DNA of 64,000 bases from [Eubacterium] yurii (GCA_900167215.1 FUZS01000004.1:124431-188430), one strand, 5' to 3'; counted from the stretch's first letter, positions 45,365-55,963 are shown. Translations and numbers: made by a program. The notes: generated from the sequence alone by a model not told the origin.

Positions 45365-45646
45365 ATGAGTAGATCATCAAAAAAAGGTGCTTTTGTTCAT
45401 GAAGGATTGTACAAAAAAATCCTAAAGATGAATGAAAAGGACGACAAGCAAGTAATAAAAGTTTGGTCAAGATCTTCTACCATATATCCTGAATTCATAG
45501 GTCACACACTTGCTATACACGATGGAAGAAAGCATGTGCCTATATATATAACAGAAGACATGGTAGGACACAAACTTGGCGAGTTCGTTCCGACAAGAAC
45601 TTTTAAAGGACATAAAGATGATGACAGATCATCTAAAACGAAATAG
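45365..45646 (+). CDS. rpsS: 30S ribosomal protein S19
   Basis: 93 residues. [17 protein letters not shown] at the start; [20 protein letters not shown] and [13 protein letters not shown] in the body. It sits in the 30S head with S13. Shine-Dalgarno tggaggt. Confidence 0.98.
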   Translation: MSRSSKKGAFVHEGLYKKILKMNEKDDKQVIKVWSRSSTIYPEFIGHTLAIHDGRKHVPIYITEDMVGHKLGEFVPTRTFKGHKDDDRSSKTK

Positions 45647-45683
45647 ATAAATCCTAAGAAAACAGATGGAAAAGGAGGATAAA

Positions 45684-46028
45684 ATGGAGCAAAGAGAAGT
45701 AAGAGCTATAGCTAAATATGTAAGAACATCTCCAAGAAAAGCCGGAAAAATATGCGACTTGGTAAGAGGCAAGAGCGTAGAAGAAGCAGTGGCGATATTG
45801 AAATTCCTACCCAACAACGGAGCGGAGATAATAGCTAAAGTAGTAAATTCTGCAGCAGCCAATGCGGAAAACAACTTTAATATGGAAAGAAAGAAGCTTT
45901 ATATAACTAAGATTTGGGCAAATCAAGGACCTACTCTTAAGAGATTTATGCCAAGAGCACAAGGTAGAGCTACTGCAATAAGAAAAAGAACAAGTCATAT
46001 AGAAGTTATAGTAAAAGAACAAAATTAA
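45684..46028 (+). CDS. rplV: 50S ribosomal protein L22
   Basis: 114 residues from ATG 45684 (MEQREVRAIAKYVRTSPRK). An in-frame ATG at 45666 would lie upstream of the Shine-Dalgarno site aaaggagg (45670-45677), so the later start is right. The tunnel hairpin with PRAQGRATAIRKRTSHI is intact; changes in this loop can give macrolide resistance, none evident by eye. Confidence 0.96.
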   Translation: MEQREVRAIAKYVRTSPRKAGKICDLVRGKSVEEAVAILKFLPNNGAEIIAKVVNSAAANAENNFNMERKKLYITKIWANQGPTLKRFMPRAQGRATAIRKRTSHIEVIVKEQN

Positions 46029-46045
46029 TGACGGGAGGGAAATAA

Positions 46046-46849
46046 ATGGGTCAAAAGGTAAGCCCACACGGACTAAGAGTCGGAATAAATAAGAATTGGG
46101 ACTCAAGATGGTTCGCCGGTAAAGATAAGATAGCTGAATATATAAAAGAAGACCACAAGGTAAGAGTATTCTTGAAAAAAGAATTAGCTCAAGCTGATTT
46201 GTCAAAGGTAGAAATAGAAAGAGTTGGAGACAAACTTAAACTTAACATATTCACTGCTAAACCTGGTATGGTAATAGGTAAAGGTGGACAGGGAATAGAA
46301 GAGCTTAAGTCATCTGTTGAAAAGCTTACAGGAAGAAATGTTTATGTAAACATAGAAGAAGTTAAAAATCCTGATGCGGATGCAATGCTTGTAGCTGCAA
46401 AGATAGCTCAGTCTTTGGAAAGACGTATCGCATTTAGAAGAGCGATGAAACAAGCTATGTCAAGAACTATGAAGACAAGAGGAGTAAAGGGTATAAAGGT
46501 TGCTACTTCTGGTAGACTTGGTGGAGCAGAAATGGCAAGAACTGAAGGATATGCTGAAGGTGTAGTACCTCTACACACTCTAAGAGCCGACATAGATTAT
46601 GGTTTTGCTGAGGCTGATACAACTTACGGTAAACTTGGCGTAAAGGTATGGATATGCAAAGGCGAAATACTAAGGGACAGAAATGGCGAAAAAAGAGATC
46701 TTGACTCACTTATGGGAGTAAAAGACGACAAGAGAAAAAAGAAAAGACACAATAACAACAATGGTGAGTTCAATCCTAACAAGAAGAGATTTAACAATGA
46801 TAAGAAACAAGGAAACAGACCGCCAAGAAAGACTGAAGCAAAAAACTAA
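46046..46849 (+). CDS. rpsC: 30S ribosomal protein S3, with long C-terminal extension
   Basis: 267 residues, about 45-50 longer than the usual 215-220. The KH domain ([15 protein letters not shown]) and the C-terminal S3 domain ([20 protein letters not shown]) are normal. The extra tail from about residue 222 is Lys/Asn/Arg-rich ([12 protein letters not shown], then [18 protein letters not shown]) and low in complexity, probably an unstructured RNA-contacting tail at the mRNA entry side. Shine-Dalgarno gggaggg. Confidence 0.97.
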   Translation: MGQKVSPHGLRVGINKNWDSRWFAGKDKIAEYIKEDHKVRVFLKKELAQADLSKVEIERVGDKLKLNIFTAKPGMVIGKGGQGIEELKSSVEKLTGRNVYVNIEEVKNPDADAMLVAAKIAQSLERRIAFRRAMKQAMSRTMKTRGVKGIKVATSGRLGGAEMARTEGYAEGVVPLHTLRADIDYGFAEADTTYGKLGVKVWICKGEILRDRNGEKRDLDSLMGVKDDKRKKKRHNNNNGEFNPNKKRFNNDKKQGNRPPRKTEAKN

Positions 46850-46874
46850 TTGACGCTGAAAGGAGGACGCATAA

Positions 46875-47309
46875 ATGTTAATGCCAAAAAGAGTGAAACG
46901 TCGTAGAGTTCACAGAGGAAAAATGACAGGTAGTGCCAACAAAGGCAATACTATAACATATGGTGAATATGGTCTTCAAGCGCTTGAGCCTGCTTGGATA
47001 ACATCAAATCAAATAGAAGCTGCCCGTATCGCAATCAACCGTTCTGTAAAAAGAGGTGGTAAGGTATGGATAAAGATATTCCCACACAAACCGGTAACAC
47101 AAAAACCTGCTGAAACAAGAATGGGTGCCGGTAAGGGTTCACCAGAATATTGGGTAGCAGTAGTAAAACCGGGAAGAATAATGTTTGAAATGAGCGGAGT
47201 AAGTGAAGAAAAGGCAAGAGAAGCCATGAGACTTGCAATGCACAAACTTCCAATAAAATGTAAATTTGTAAAGAAAGAACAAGAAGGCGGTGAAGTTGTT
47301 GAAGGCTAA
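46875..47309 (+). CDS. rplP: 50S ribosomal protein L16
   Basis: 144 residues; [19 protein letters not shown] start, and [17 protein letters not shown]16 sits by the A-site tRNA and helps late 50S assembly. Shine-Dalgarno aaggagga. The end overlaps the rpmC start by about 11 bases. Confidence 0.98.
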   Translation: MLMPKRVKRRRVHRGKMTGSANKGNTITYGEYGLQALEPAWITSNQIEAARIAINRSVKRGGKVWIKIFPHKPVTQKPAETRMGAGKGSPEYWVAVVKPGRIMFEMSGVSEEKAREAMRLAMHKLPIKCKFVKKEQEGGEVVEG

Positions 47310-47490
47310 TGAATTAAGAGAAATGAATATAGCGGAATTGAACGAAAAACTGCTAAGCCAAAAGAAAGAGCTTTTTAACCTGCGTTTTCAATTAGCAACC
47401 GGACAGCTTGAAAACCCGTTACAAATAAGAAATGTTAAAAGAGACATTGCAAGAATAAATACAATAATAACAGAAAAAACTCAGGCTTAG
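47299..47490 (+). CDS. rpmC: 50S ribosomal protein L29
   Basis: 63 residues from TTG 47299 ([10 protein letters not shown]), which matches the usual MKANE start of Firmicute L29. An in-frame GTG at 47290 would add MKL; the likely Shine-Dalgarno ggcggtga (47286-47293) favours the later start. [15 protein letters not shown] is the family core. It lies at the tunnel exit by L23 and overlaps rplP. Confidence 0.93.
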   Translation: MKANELREMNIAELNEKLLSQKKELFNLRFQLATGQLENPLQIRNVKRDIARINTIITEKTQA

Positions 47491-47509
47491 TAAAAAGGAG
47501 AATTAATCT

Positions 47510-47764
47510 ATGCAAAAGAATAGAAAATATGAAATAGGTTATGTCACATCTGATAAGATGGACAAAACAGTAGTAGTTTCGATAGTGGAATTAGTTCGCC
47601 ATCCTTTATACTCAAAAGCTGTTAAAAGAACAAAAAAATACAAGGCGCATGATGAGAACAATGCTTGCAAGATTGGCGACAGAGTAAGGATAGGGGAAAC
47701 AAGACCGTTATCAAAAGACAAAAGATGGGAAGTAATACAAATAATAGAAAAAGCTGCCCAATAA
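47510..47764 (+). CDS. rpsQ: 30S ribosomal protein S17
   Basis: 84 residues, OB-fold protein binding 16S helix 11. [33 protein letters not shown] and [18 protein letters not shown] are family marks. Shine-Dalgarno aaggag. Confidence 0.98.
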   Translation: MQKNRKYEIGYVTSDKMDKTVVVSIVELVRHPLYSKAVKRTKKYKAHDENNACKIGDRVRIGETRPLSKDKRWEVIQIIEKAAQ

Positions 47765-47781
47765 TAATAGGAGGGTAATAG

Positions 47782-48150
47782 ATGATTCAGCAAGAAACAA
47801 GACTAAAAGTGGCTGATAACTCTGGAGCTAAAGAGCTACTTTGCATCAGAGTATTAGGCGGTTCTAATAGAAAAATAGCTGGAATAGGCGATATAATAGT
47901 TTGTTCTGTCAAATCCGCAACACCCGGCGGCGTTGTAAAGAAGGGTAAGGTAGTTAAAGCTGTTGTAGTAAGAACAAAATCAGCCCTTAAGAGAAAAGAC
48001 GGAAGTTATGTACAGTTTGATGAAAATGCTGCTGTAATAATCAAAGATGATAAAACACCTACAGGAACGAGAATATTCGGACCGGTAGCAAGAGAGCTTA
48101 GAGACAAACAATTCATGAAGATAATCTCACTTGCTCCGGAAGTTTTATAA
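47782..48150 (+). CDS. rplN: 50S ribosomal protein L14
   Basis: 122 residues, exactly the usual length. [19 protein letters not shown] at the start, and [20 protein letters not shown] near the end. Forms intersubunit bridges and is the docking site of RsfS. Shine-Dalgarno aggaggg. Confidence 0.98.
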   Translation: MIQQETRLKVADNSGAKELLCIRVLGGSNRKIAGIGDIIVCSVKSATPGGVVKKGKVVKAVVVRTKSALKRKDGSYVQFDENAAVIIKDDKTPTGTRIFGPVARELRDKQFMKIISLAPEVL

Positions 48151-48164
48151 TAGGAGGTGCAAAA

Positions 48165-48470
48165 GTGCGTATAAAAAGTGGAGATACGGTAATAGTAATA
48201 GCCGGTAAAGACAAAGGAAAAAAAGGCAAGGTGCTTGAAGCATATCCTAAGAAAGACAGGGTACTCGTTGAAGGTATAAACATAGCTACAAAGAGTGAAA
48301 AACCAAGCAAAACTAATCCTCAAGGCGGAATAGTAAAAAAAGAAATGCCTATACATGTATCAAACGTAATGTACTATGATGCAAAATCAGGTAAGGGTAC
48401 AAGAATAAAATATGAAATACAAGACGGAAAAAAAGTAAGAGTAGCTAAGAAATCTGGCGAACAAATATAA
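48165..48470 (+). CDS. rplX: 50S ribosomal protein L24
   Basis: 101 residues. GTG start at 48165 with taggagg upstream. KOW motif: [18 protein letters not shown]. Early assembly initiator of the large subunit. The next gene follows after 19 bases. Confidence 0.97.
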   Translation: MRIKSGDTVIVIAGKDKGKKGKVLEAYPKKDRVLVEGINIATKSEKPSKTNPQGGIVKKEMPIHVSNVMYYDAKSGKGTRIKYEIQDGKKVRVAKKSGEQI

Positions 48471-48489
48471 GGAAAGGAGGGAATTAAAT

Positions 48490-49035
48490 ATGGCACAAAC
48501 AAGACTATTTGAAAAATATAAAAGCGAAGTTATAAAAGGACTAATGGATAAATTCGGATACAAAAATATAATGGAAGTTCCGAAACTTGAAAAAGTTGTA
48601 ATAAACATGGGTGTCGGTGAAGCAAAAGACAACTCTAAGCTGCTTGACTCAGCAGTTTCAGAACTTGAAGCTATAACAGGACAAAAACCTATAGTCACTA
48701 AATCTAAAAAATCCGTAGCCAACTTCAAAATAAGAGAAGGAATGCCAATAGGTACGAAAGTAACTCTAAGAGGAGACAAAATGTACTATTTTGTTGACAA
48801 ACTCTTCAATATATCACTACCAAGAGTTAGGGACTTTAAAGGAGTAAACAAAAACTCATTTGACGGAAGAGGAAACTACGCTCTTGGAATAAAAGAGCAA
48901 CTTATATTCCCTGAAATAGAATTCGACAAGGTAGACAAGACAAGAGGTATGGATATAATATTTGTAACGACTGCCAAGACAGACGAAGAAGCCAGAGAAC
49001 TTCTAAGCTTGATGGGTATGCCTTTTGCAAAATAA
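48490..49035 (+). CDS. rplE: 50S ribosomal protein L5
   Basis: 181 residues. [20 protein letters not shown] and [19 protein letters not shown] identify it; [18 protein letters not shown] is the C-terminal mark. It binds 5S rRNA together with L18. Shine-Dalgarno aaaggaggg. Confidence 0.98.
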   Translation: MAQTRLFEKYKSEVIKGLMDKFGYKNIMEVPKLEKVVINMGVGEAKDNSKLLDSAVSELEAITGQKPIVTKSKKSVANFKIREGMPIGTKVTLRGDKMYYFVDKLFNISLPRVRDFKGVNKNSFDGRGNYALGIKEQLIFPEIEFDKVDKTRGMDIIFVTTAKTDEEARELLSLMGMPFAK

Positions 49036-49053
49036 TTTAAGGAGGACAAAAGC

Positions 49054-49239
49054 GTGGCAAGAAAAGCTATGGTCATAAAACAACAAAGACCGCAAAAGTA
49101 TAAAACACGTGAATATACAAGATGCTCTATATGCGGAAGACCGCATGCAGTGCTTAAAAAATATGGAATATGCCGTATATGCTTCAGAAACTTGGCATAC
49201 AAAGGTGAGATACCGGGTGTAAAAAAGGCATCTTGGTAA
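49054..49239 (+). CDS. rpsN: 30S ribosomal protein S14, zinc type (type Z)
   Basis: 61 residues, the short zinc-binding form: C24 and C27 in CSICGRPH and C40 and C43 in CRICF make the zinc site. Start GTG 49054 with aaggagga. A zinc-free long paralogue, if any, is elsewhere. Confidence 0.97.
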   Translation: MARKAMVIKQQRPQKYKTREYTRCSICGRPHAVLKKYGICRICFRNLAYKGEIPGVKKASW

Positions 49240-49269
49240 AAACATACTGTAAAGGAGGTAAAATAATTA

Positions 49270-49668
49270 ATGGCAATGACAGATCCAATAGCAGATATGC
49301 TAACAAGAATAAGAAATGCTAACAGCGTGAAGCACGAAACGGTACAAATACCGTCATCGAATATGAAAAAAGAAATAGCAAGGATACTCCTTGAAGAAGG
49401 CTATATCACAGCTTATGACGTTACTGAAGACGGAAAACAGGGAATGCTTGAAATAAAATTGAAATACGCTCAAAACGGACAAAGAGTTATAACAGGACTT
49501 AAGAAGATATCTAAACCGGGAATGAGAGTATATGCTGATAAGACAAGAGTGCCAAGAGTATATAACGGTATAGGAATATCTATAATATCGACATCAAAGG
49601 GTGTCCTAACAGATAGACAGGCAAGAGAAAACGGCGTGGGCGGAGAAGTAATCTGCTACGTTTGGTAA
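49270..49668 (+). CDS. rpsH: 30S ribosomal protein S8
   Basis: 132 residues. [15 protein letters not shown] start and the C-terminal [20 protein letters not shown] binding loop for 16S helix 21. In E. coli S8 represses the spc operon; no matching site can be judged here. Shine-Dalgarno aaaggagg. Confidence 0.98.
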   Translation: MAMTDPIADMLTRIRNANSVKHETVQIPSSNMKKEIARILLEEGYITAYDVTEDGKQGMLEIKLKYAQNGQRVITGLKKISKPGMRVYADKTRVPRVYNGIGISIISTSKGVLTDRQARENGVGGEVICYVW

Positions 49669-49685
49669 AATGAGGAGGTGAACTA

Positions 49686-50228
49686 ATGTCAAGAATAGGT
49701 AATAAGGAAATACTAATACCTGCAGGTGTAACTGTAACTGTTGACGAGACAAATCTCGTAAGCGTAAAGGGACCAAAGGGAACACTTAGCGAACAAATAT
49801 CAAAAGATATGATAATAGAGCAATCTGAAGGAAAGATACTTGTAAAAAGACCTTCAGACCAAAAACAACACAAATCTTTACACGGACTTTCAAGAACACT
49901 TATCAACAACATGATAACAGGTGTAACAGAAGGATACAGCAAGAAATTGGAAATAGTAGGTGTAGGTTACAGAGCTGCAAAACAAGGCAAGAAACTCACA
50001 CTTAGCTTAGGATTTTCACATCCTGTTGAAATGCAAGACCCTGAAGGCATAGAAGTTGAAGTACCTACGCAAACTGAAATAATAGTTAAAGGTATCAACA
50101 AGCAACAAGTAGGAAACTACGCTGCAAAGATAAGAGACTGGAGAAAACCTGAACCATACAAGGGCAAGGGTGTTAAGTATGCCGGAGAACACATAAGAAG
50201 AAAAGAAGGAAAAACAGGTAAAAAATAA
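49686..50228 (+). CDS. rplF: 50S ribosomal protein L6
   Basis: 180 residues, two tandem L6 domains; [16 protein letters not shown] start and the C-terminal signature [20 protein letters not shown]. Contacts the sarcin-ricin loop region used by GTPase factors. Shine-Dalgarno gaggaggt. Confidence 0.98.
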   Translation: MSRIGNKEILIPAGVTVTVDETNLVSVKGPKGTLSEQISKDMIIEQSEGKILVKRPSDQKQHKSLHGLSRTLINNMITGVTEGYSKKLEIVGVGYRAAKQGKKLTLSLGFSHPVEMQDPEGIEVEVPTQTEIIVKGINKQQVGNYAAKIRDWRKPEPYKGKGVKYAGEHIRRKEGKTGKK

Positions 50229-50244
50229 AAAGGGGTGAAAATCA

Positions 50245-50613
50245 GTGTTTAACAAAGTCAACAAAAATGAAAACAGATTGGCAAGACATAAAAGAGTTCG
50301 TAAGAAAATATCAGGAACAGCTGAAAGACCAAGACTAAGCGTGTATAAGAGTGCAAAAAACATATATGCACAACTTATCGATGATATAAATAGAACTACA
50401 TTGGTTGCAGCATCTACTATAGACAAGGAAATAGACCTTGGCGGAGTCTATGGAGGAAACAAGGATGCAGCTAAAAAAGTAGGCGAATTGATAGCTAAGA
50501 AAGCCGTAGCAAAAGGTATAAGCGAAGTAGTATTTGACAGAGGCGGATATCTTTACCACGGAAGAGTAAGAGAATTAGCTGAAGCTGCCAGAGAAGCAGG
50601 ACTAAAATTCTAA
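50245..50613 (+). CDS. rplR: 50S ribosomal protein L18
   Basis: 122 residues, GTG start at 50245 preceded by aggggtg. [20 protein letters not shown] and the end [20 protein letters not shown] are typical. Binds 5S rRNA with L5. Confidence 0.97.
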   Translation: MFNKVNKNENRLARHKRVRKKISGTAERPRLSVYKSAKNIYAQLIDDINRTTLVAASTIDKEIDLGGVYGGNKDAAKKVGELIAKKAVAKGISEVVFDRGGYLYHGRVRELAEAAREAGLKF

Positions 50614-50631
50614 GAAAAAGGAGGCGAAACA

Positions 50632-51138
50632 ATGCTAAATAAGAAAATTGACGCATCAAGACTTGAGATGGAAGAAAGAGTAGTAGAAATCAGAAGAGTA
50701 ACAAAAGTTGTTAAAGGCGGTAGAAACTTCAGATTTGCAGCTCTTGTAGTAGTCGGAGACAAAGACGGTCATGTAGGTTTTGGTACTGGAAAAGCAATGG
50801 AAGTACCTGATGCGATAAAAAAAGCCGTAGAAGCGGCAAAGAAAAATTTGATAACAGTACCTATGGTTGGAACTACAGTGCCTCACAGAATACAAGGGAA
50901 ATTCGGTTCAGGTGAAGTGCTTATAATGCCTGCTAAAGAAGGTACAGGAGTTATAGCAGGTGGAGCGGCTCGTGCCATACTTGAACTTGCAGGATACAAA
51001 GATGTAAGATCTAAATCTTTGGGTTCTAAAAATGCGAGAAATGTTGTCAATGCGACAATACAAGGATTGTCATCACTAAGAAGAATAGAAGATGTCGCAG
51101 CGCTTCGTGGCAAAAAAGTAGAAGAACTTTTAGGATAG
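50632..51138 (+). CDS. rpsE: 30S ribosomal protein S5
   Basis: 168 residues. [20 protein letters not shown] is the dsRNA-binding N-terminal domain; [18 protein letters not shown] the C-terminal domain. S5 keeps decoding accurate; the loop where spectinomycin-resistance changes occur ([10 protein letters not shown]) looks normal. Shine-Dalgarno aaggaggc. Confidence 0.98.
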   Translation: MLNKKIDASRLEMEERVVEIRRVTKVVKGGRNFRFAALVVVGDKDGHVGFGTGKAMEVPDAIKKAVEAAKKNLITVPMVGTTVPHRIQGKFGSGEVLIMPAKEGTGVIAGGAARAILELAGYKDVRSKSLGSKNARNVVNATIQGLSSLRRIEDVAALRGKKVEELLG

Positions 51139-51150
51139 GAGGCAAAATAA

Positions 51151-51330
51151 GTGGCAAGTTTAAAAGTAACATTGGCAAGAAGTGTCATAGGAACAAATCC
51201 TAAACAAAGAGCTACAGTAAAAGCAATGGGCTTAGGAAAAAGAGAAAGCTTCGTAATAAAAGAAGATACACCTCAACTAAGAGGAATGATAGAAAAAGTA
51301 AAACATCTTGTAACAGTGGAACAAGTATAA
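51151..51330 (+). CDS. rpmD: 50S ribosomal protein L30
   Basis: 59 residues. It starts at GTG 51151 after taggagg. [20 protein letters not shown] start, then [14 protein letters not shown] and [17 protein letters not shown]. Small bacterial L30, always between S5 and L15 in this operon type. Confidence 0.96.
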   Translation: MASLKVTLARSVIGTNPKQRATVKAMGLGKRESFVIKEDTPQLRGMIEKVKHLVTVEQV

Positions 51331-51345
51331 CAGGAGGTGAATGAA

Positions 51346-51792
51346 ATGGAACTTAACAACCTGAAACCGAATAAGGGTGCCGTAAAAAAGAGAAAAAGAG
51401 TAGGTAGAGGTACAGCATCCGGATACGGTAAGACTGCAGGACGTGGACAAGACGGACAACATTCAAGATCAGGAGTTGGAATCAGAATAGGATTTGAAGG
51501 TGGACAAATGCCACTTTACAGAAGACTTCCAAAAAGAGGATTCAACAACTATGATTTCGAAAAGAGATATACTATTATAAATCTTGACAGATTATCTGTA
51601 TTTGAAGACGGAGCTGAAGTAACAGCGGAAATACTCAAGGATGCTGGAATAATCAAAAAGATAGAAAAAGACGGACTTAAGGTATTGGGCGGCGGTGAAA
51701 TAACAAAGAAAATCACTGTAAAAGCCGACAAGTTCACTAAGTCAGCCCTGGAAAAAATTGAAGCAGCCGGAGGAAAGGCTGAGGTGATTTAA
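51346..51792 (+). CDS. rplO: 50S ribosomal protein L15
   Basis: 148 residues from ATG 51346 ([20 protein letters not shown]). GTG 51337 in frame overlaps the Shine-Dalgarno site aggaggtg, so it is not the start. [17 protein letters not shown] and [10 protein letters not shown] are family marks. Stop overlaps the secY ATG by one base. Confidence 0.96.
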   Translation: MELNNLKPNKGAVKKRKRVGRGTASGYGKTAGRGQDGQHSRSGVGIRIGFEGGQMPLYRRLPKRGFNNYDFEKRYTIINLDRLSVFEDGAEVTAEILKDAGIIKKIEKDGLKVLGGGEITKKITVKADKFTKSALEKIEAAGGKAEVI

Positions 51793-53066
51793 TGTTTTCA
51801 GCCGTAAAAAATGCGTTTAAAATACCGGATTTGAAAAAGAAACTCGTATATACGATATTGATGCTTGCGGTATTTCGTGTTGGCTCGGCAGTACCGGTAC
51901 CTGGAATAAATGTAGAAGTAATAAGAAGTATGTTACAACAATATAGCTCTTTTTCTTCTTTTTATGATTTGGTATCAGGTGGAGCGCTCAACAACTTCAC
52001 CATATTTGCACTTGGTGTCGGACCATACGTAACATCATCAATTATCATACAGCTCTTAGCTGTAGCAATACCTTCGCTTGAAGATATGCAAAAATCCGGA
52101 GAAGAAGGTAGAAAAAAAATAATGCAACTTACAAGATATGTGACTGTAGGCTTAGCATTACTACAATCTACCGCACTGGCTATAGGATTTTTTAATTCTG
52201 CACTTATTTCCCACTCATTTATAAATGAGTTATCGGTGGTGCTGACACTTACTGCAGGATCAGCATTTTTGATGTGGCTTGGTGAACAGATTACTGAAAA
52301 AGGAATAGGAAACGGAATTTCAATAATAATCTTCGCAGGTATAGTTTCAAGAATACCTGGCGGAGCTATCAAATCTTACGAAATGCTAAAGACAGGACAA
52401 CTGAATCTCATAGAGTTCATAGTATTCTTAGCGGTATCACTTGCTATCATAGCCGGAGTTATAATGGTGCTTGAAGCTACAAGAAAAGTACCTGTACAAC
52501 ATGCTAAAAGAGTGGTAGGAAGAAAGACATACGGCGGACAGACAACACACATACCTATAAAGATAAATCAAGCCGGAGTTATACCGGTAATCTTCGCCTC
52601 ATCATTCTTGATGATGCCGAATCTAATAGGAATGTTTGTAAAAAATCCCGGCTATACAGAATTTGTAAACAAATACTTCAATACACAGGGAACACCCGGT
52701 TTGTATGTATATGCAGGGCTTGAATTCTTACTTGTGCTTGGCTTCACGTATTTCTATGTATCAATAATATTCAAACCGGATGAAATTGCTGATAATCTTA
52801 AAAATTCAGGCGGATTCATTCCTGGAATAAGACCGGGATATGCCACTGCTGAGTACCTTGATACAATATCAAACAGACTTACACTTGCAGGTGGAGTATT
52901 CTTGGCATTAATAAGTGCGGTACCGCTACTTATAATAGGATTTACAAGTATACCGTTCAGATTTGGAGGTACATCACTACTGATTGTTGTAGGGGTTGCC
53001 TTGGATACACTTAAACAAATCGAAGCTCAGATGGTAATGAGACATTATCAAGGATTCTTAAGCTAA
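51792..53066 (+). CDS. secY: Protein translocase subunit SecY
   Basis: 424 residues with ten membrane spans, the channel of the Sec system, which exports the many signal-peptide proteins of this window. Signatures are RVGSAVPVPGINV at the N-terminus, LGVGPYVTSSIIIQLLAVAI (plug and second span), and the cytoplasmic loop ending FIPGIRPGYATAEYL. Coupled to rplO by a one-base overlap. Confidence 0.98.
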   Translation: MFSAVKNAFKIPDLKKKLVYTILMLAVFRVGSAVPVPGINVEVIRSMLQQYSSFSSFYDLVSGGALNNFTIFALGVGPYVTSSIIIQLLAVAIPSLEDMQKSGEEGRKKIMQLTRYVTVGLALLQSTALAIGFFNSALISHSFINELSVVLTLTAGSAFLMWLGEQITEKGIGNGISIIIFAGIVSRIPGGAIKSYEMLKTGQLNLIEFIVFLAVSLAIIAGVIMVLEATRKVPVQHAKRVVGRKTYGGQTTHIPIKINQAGVIPVIFASSFLMMPNLIGMFVKNPGYTEFVNKYFNTQGTPGLYVYAGLEFLLVLGFTYFYVSIIFKPDEIADNLKNSGGFIPGIRPGYATAEYLDTISNRLTLAGGVFLALISAVPLLIIGFTSIPFRFGGTSLLIVVGVALDTLKQIEAQMVMRHYQGFLS

Positions 53067-53110
53067 TTATATATTAGTAAAAATATAAAAAGGTCAAACA
53101 GGTGATTAAT

Positions 53111-53761
53111 ATGAAATTAATAATATTAGGACCACCGGGGGCGGGCAAAGGAACACAGGCAGCTTTTATAGCGAAGAAATATCAAATACCTCATATTTCA
53201 ACAGGAGATATTTTCAGAGCTAATATAAAAGGCAACACTCCTCTTGGCAAAAAAGCACAGGAATATATGAACAAGGGTGAACTGGTACCCGATGAATTGA
53301 CTTGCGACTTGGTATTCGACAGAATAGCGCAAGATGATGCAAAGGGAGGATTCTTGCTTGACGGATTCCCGAGAAATATATTCCAAGCTGAAAAACTTGA
53401 CGAGGTACTTGAAAAAAATAATCTAAGAATTGACTGCGTTATCAATATAGCGGTACAAGATAAGGTGCTCATTGAAAGAGCGGTAGGCAGAAGAATATGC
53501 AAGGACTGCGGAGCAACTTACCATATAGCGTTTAACAAGACTAAATCTGAAGGCGTATGCGATTCTTGTGGCGGAGCTTTGTACCAAAGAGATGACGATA
53601 AAGAAGAAACAATAGTAAACAGAATAAAAGTTTATAATGAAAACACAAAACCGTTGATAGATTACTATACTAAGCAAGGTAATATAGCAAATATAGACGG
53701 ACAAAGAGACATTAACTTGGTTTTCGAAGATATAATTAAAGCGGTTGAAGGCGATAAATAA
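53111..53761 (+). CDS. adk: Adenylate kinase
   Basis: 216 residues from ATG 53111 (MKLIILGPPGAGKGTQA). GTG 53102 overlaps the Shine-Dalgarno site aggtga. P-loop GPPGAGKGT, AMP-binding HISTGDIFRA, and DGFPRN are present. The LID has the zinc-binding four-cysteine set CKDC...CDSC typical of Gram-positive Adk. It interconverts ATP, ADP and AMP. Stop overlaps map by one base. Confidence 0.97.
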   Translation: MKLIILGPPGAGKGTQAAFIAKKYQIPHISTGDIFRANIKGNTPLGKKAQEYMNKGELVPDELTCDLVFDRIAQDDAKGGFLLDGFPRNIFQAEKLDEVLEKNNLRIDCVINIAVQDKVLIERAVGRRICKDCGATYHIAFNKTKSEGVCDSCGGALYQRDDDKEETIVNRIKVYNENTKPLIDYYTKQGNIANIDGQRDINLVFEDIIKAVEGDK

Positions 53762-54510
53762 TGATAACAATAAAATCCAAATCCCAAATACAAAAACTGA
53801 AAGATGCAGGTAAAATCGTAGCTGAAACTCACCAGTTACTTAAAGAGGCGATAAGAGAAGGTATATCGACATACGATCTGGATCAGATGGCAGAAAAGTA
53901 TATCAGAAAATGCAATGCCATACCGTCTTTTAAAGGCTATGGAGGATTTAAGGGCAGTATATGTGCTTCTATAAACTCGGTAGTGGTACATGGGATACCT
54001 TCAAAACACACAATTTTGAAAAATGGAGACATAATAAGCATCGACATCGGCGCTTTGTACAACGGTTATCACGGTGACAGTGCTAAGACACACGGTGTAG
54101 GCGATATATCTGAAAAAGACAAGGAATTAATTGCAGTTACAAGGCAGAGTTTTTATGAAGGCTTTAAAAAAGCCGTCGTAGGTAACAGACTTTCAGACAT
54201 ATCAAATGCGGTGCAAACTTATGCGGAAAGCTTCGGATTTTCTGTAATAAGAGACTATGTGGGACATGGAGTGGGAGAAAATCTCCACGAAGATCCACAG
54301 GTGCCAAACTACGGCAAGCCGGGAAGAGGTCCAAGACTTCAAGAAGGTATGGTACTTGCCATAGAGCCGATGATTGCGACAGGGACATATAAGGTCAAAG
54401 TCTTATCTGACGGTTGGACTGCTGTAACACTTGACGATAAAAACGCCGCACACTATGAACACACAATTGCCATAACAGCCGGAGAGCCGGAATTGCTGAC
54501 TATTTTATAA
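53761..54510 (+). CDS. map: Methionine aminopeptidase, type I
   Basis: 249 residues. The five metal ligands are recognisable: Asp in SIDIGALYNG, Asp in GYHGDSAKT, His in GHGVGENLHEDP, Glu in LAIEPMI and Glu in HYEHTIAI. It removes the first methionine from new proteins. Lacks the N-terminal zinc-finger of some MetAPs. Coupled with adk, as usual between secY and infA. Confidence 0.97.
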   Translation: MITIKSKSQIQKLKDAGKIVAETHQLLKEAIREGISTYDLDQMAEKYIRKCNAIPSFKGYGGFKGSICASINSVVVHGIPSKHTILKNGDIISIDIGALYNGYHGDSAKTHGVGDISEKDKELIAVTRQSFYEGFKKAVVGNRLSDISNAVQTYAESFGFSVIRDYVGHGVGENLHEDPQVPNYGKPGRGPRLQEGMVLAIEPMIATGTYKVKVLSDGWTAVTLDDKNAAHYEHTIAITAGEPELLTIL

Positions 54511-54520
54511 AGGTAAAAAG

Positions 54521-54790
54521 ATGATTTTGGAAAAAGGACAACTGGTAAGAAGTATCGCAGGTCATGACATAGGCGAGTATTTTTTGGTATATCAGATAAT
54601 AGATGACAACTTTGTGTTGATAGTAAACGGAAAGACAAGGAAACTTGAAAAACCAAAACTTAAAAAAATCAAACATCTATCCAAGATGAATAAAAAATCC
54701 GACGTGATTGATTCATTGGACAAAAACGACTTGCAAAGTCAAAACAAAAAGATAAGAAATGTGATATTTGAGCTATTGGAAGTAAAATAG
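54521..54790 (+). CDS. KOW-domain RNA-binding protein (L14e-like)
   Basis: 89 residues. The N-terminal KOW-like part is [20 protein letters not shown], then [19 protein letters not shown]. Clostridia commonly carry this small protein (COG2163) between map and infA; its role is probably ribosome- or RNA-related but not established. Shine-Dalgarno aaaggt is weak, consistent with coupling to map. Confidence 0.85.
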   Translation: MILEKGQLVRSIAGHDIGEYFLVYQIIDDNFVLIVNGKTRKLEKPKLKKIKHLSKMNKKSDVIDSLDKNDLQSQNKKIRNVIFELLEVK

Positions 54791-54798
54791 GAGGGAAA

Positions 54799-55017
54799 AT
54801 GGCTAAGAGTGATGTAATAGAGATGGAAGGCACAGTAACCGACGCATTACCAAATGCGAACTTTAAAGTGAAATTAGAAAATGATTTTGAGATAACGGCA
54901 CATATTTCAGGTAAACTAAGGATGAATTTCATCAGGATATTACCCGGAGATAAAGTTACTGTTGAGTTGTCTCCGTATGATCTTACAAAAGGTAGAATAA
55001 TCTGGAGAAAGAAATAG
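54799..55017 (+). CDS. infA: Translation initiation factor IF-1
   Basis: 72 residues, a single S1-like OB-fold: [39 protein letters not shown] and the ending GRIIWRKK. It binds the A site during initiation. Shine-Dalgarno taggaggg. Confidence 0.98.
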   Translation: MAKSDVIEMEGTVTDALPNANFKVKLENDFEITAHISGKLRMNFIRILPGDKVTVELSPYDLTKGRIIWRKK

Positions 55018-55039
55018 CAGTAAGTTAAGGAGGAAAAAA

Positions 55040-55153
55040 ATGAAAGTAAGACCATCAGTAAAACCGATGTGCGAAAAATGCAAAGTAATCAAGAGAAAAG
55101 GGAAAGTAATGATTATTTGTGAAAACCCTAAACATAAGCAAACACAAGGTTAA
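55040..55153 (+). CDS. rpmJ: 50S ribosomal protein L36, zinc type
   Basis: 37 residues: [19 protein letters not shown] at the start. Cys11, Cys14, Cys27 and His33 form the zinc site. Shine-Dalgarno aaggagg at 55028-55034. Confidence 0.96.
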   Translation: MKVRPSVKPMCEKCKVIKRKGKVMIICENPKHKQTQG

Positions 55154-55167
55154 TAAGGAGGGAAAAT

Positions 55168-55536
55168 ATGGCTCGTATTGCGGGGGTAGACTTACCAAGA
55201 GACAAGAGAGTAATAATAGGTCTAACATATATATTCGGAATAGGCAAACAAACATCTGCTAAAATACTTGCAACAACAGGTATAGATGAAAGCATAAGAA
55301 TAAAAGACCTATCTGAAGAACAGGTAAACTTACTCAGAAAAGAAATCGACAACAACTATACTGTTGAAGGTGACTTGAAGAGAGAAATATCACTTAATAT
55401 CAAGAGATTGAGAGATATAAGATGCTACAGAGGTCTAAGACATATGAAAGGTCTTCCTGTAAGAGGACAAAAGACTAAGACAAATGCAAGAACAAGAAAA
55501 GGACCTAAGAGAGTAGTAGGACGTAAGAAAAAATAA
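55168..55536 (+). CDS. rpsM: 30S ribosomal protein S13
   Basis: 122 residues. [20 protein letters not shown] and [10 protein letters not shown] at the start; basic C-terminal tail [19 protein letters not shown] that reaches the P-site tRNA. Shine-Dalgarno aaggaggg. Confidence 0.98.
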   Translation: MARIAGVDLPRDKRVIIGLTYIFGIGKQTSAKILATTGIDESIRIKDLSEEQVNLLRKEIDNNYTVEGDLKREISLNIKRLRDIRCYRGLRHMKGLPVRGQKTKTNARTRKGPKRVVGRKKK

Positions 55537-55561
55537 TAAATAAAGGAGGTATGACAAAAAT

Positions 55562-55963
55562 ATGGCTAAACAAGCAAAGAAAAAAGTGACAAGAGTAAGA
55601 AGAAAAGAACGTAAGAATATTGAAAAAGGACATGCACATATCCAATCAACATTCAACAACACTATAGTTACTCTATCAGATGTACAAGGTAATGCAATAT
55701 CTTGGGCAAGTGCCGGACAATTAGGATTTAAGGGATCAAGAAAATCAACTCCATTTGCAGCTCAAATGGCAGCAGAAACAGCTACAAAAGCAGCTATAGA
55801 ACACGGACTTAAATCTGTAGACGTATTTGTAAAAGGACCGGGAGCCGGAAGAGAAGCGGCTATACGTGCACTTCAAGCGGCAGGTCTTGAAGTAACTATG
55901 ATAAAAGACGTTACACCTATACCTCACAACGGTTGCAGACCGCCAAAAAGAAGAAGAGTGTAA
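55562..55963 (+). CDS. rpsK: 30S ribosomal protein S11
   Basis: 133 residues, with [11 protein letters not shown]-like [17 protein letters not shown], and the C-terminal [13 protein letters not shown]. Forms the platform next to the E-site mRNA. Shine-Dalgarno aaaggagg. The next gene is rpoA; rpsD, usual here in clostridia, is missing. Confidence 0.98.
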   Translation: MAKQAKKKVTRVRRKERKNIEKGHAHIQSTFNNTIVTLSDVQGNAISWASAGQLGFKGSRKSTPFAAQMAAETATKAAIEHGLKSVDVFVKGPGAGREAAIRALQAAGLEVTMIKDVTPIPHNGCRPPKRRRV

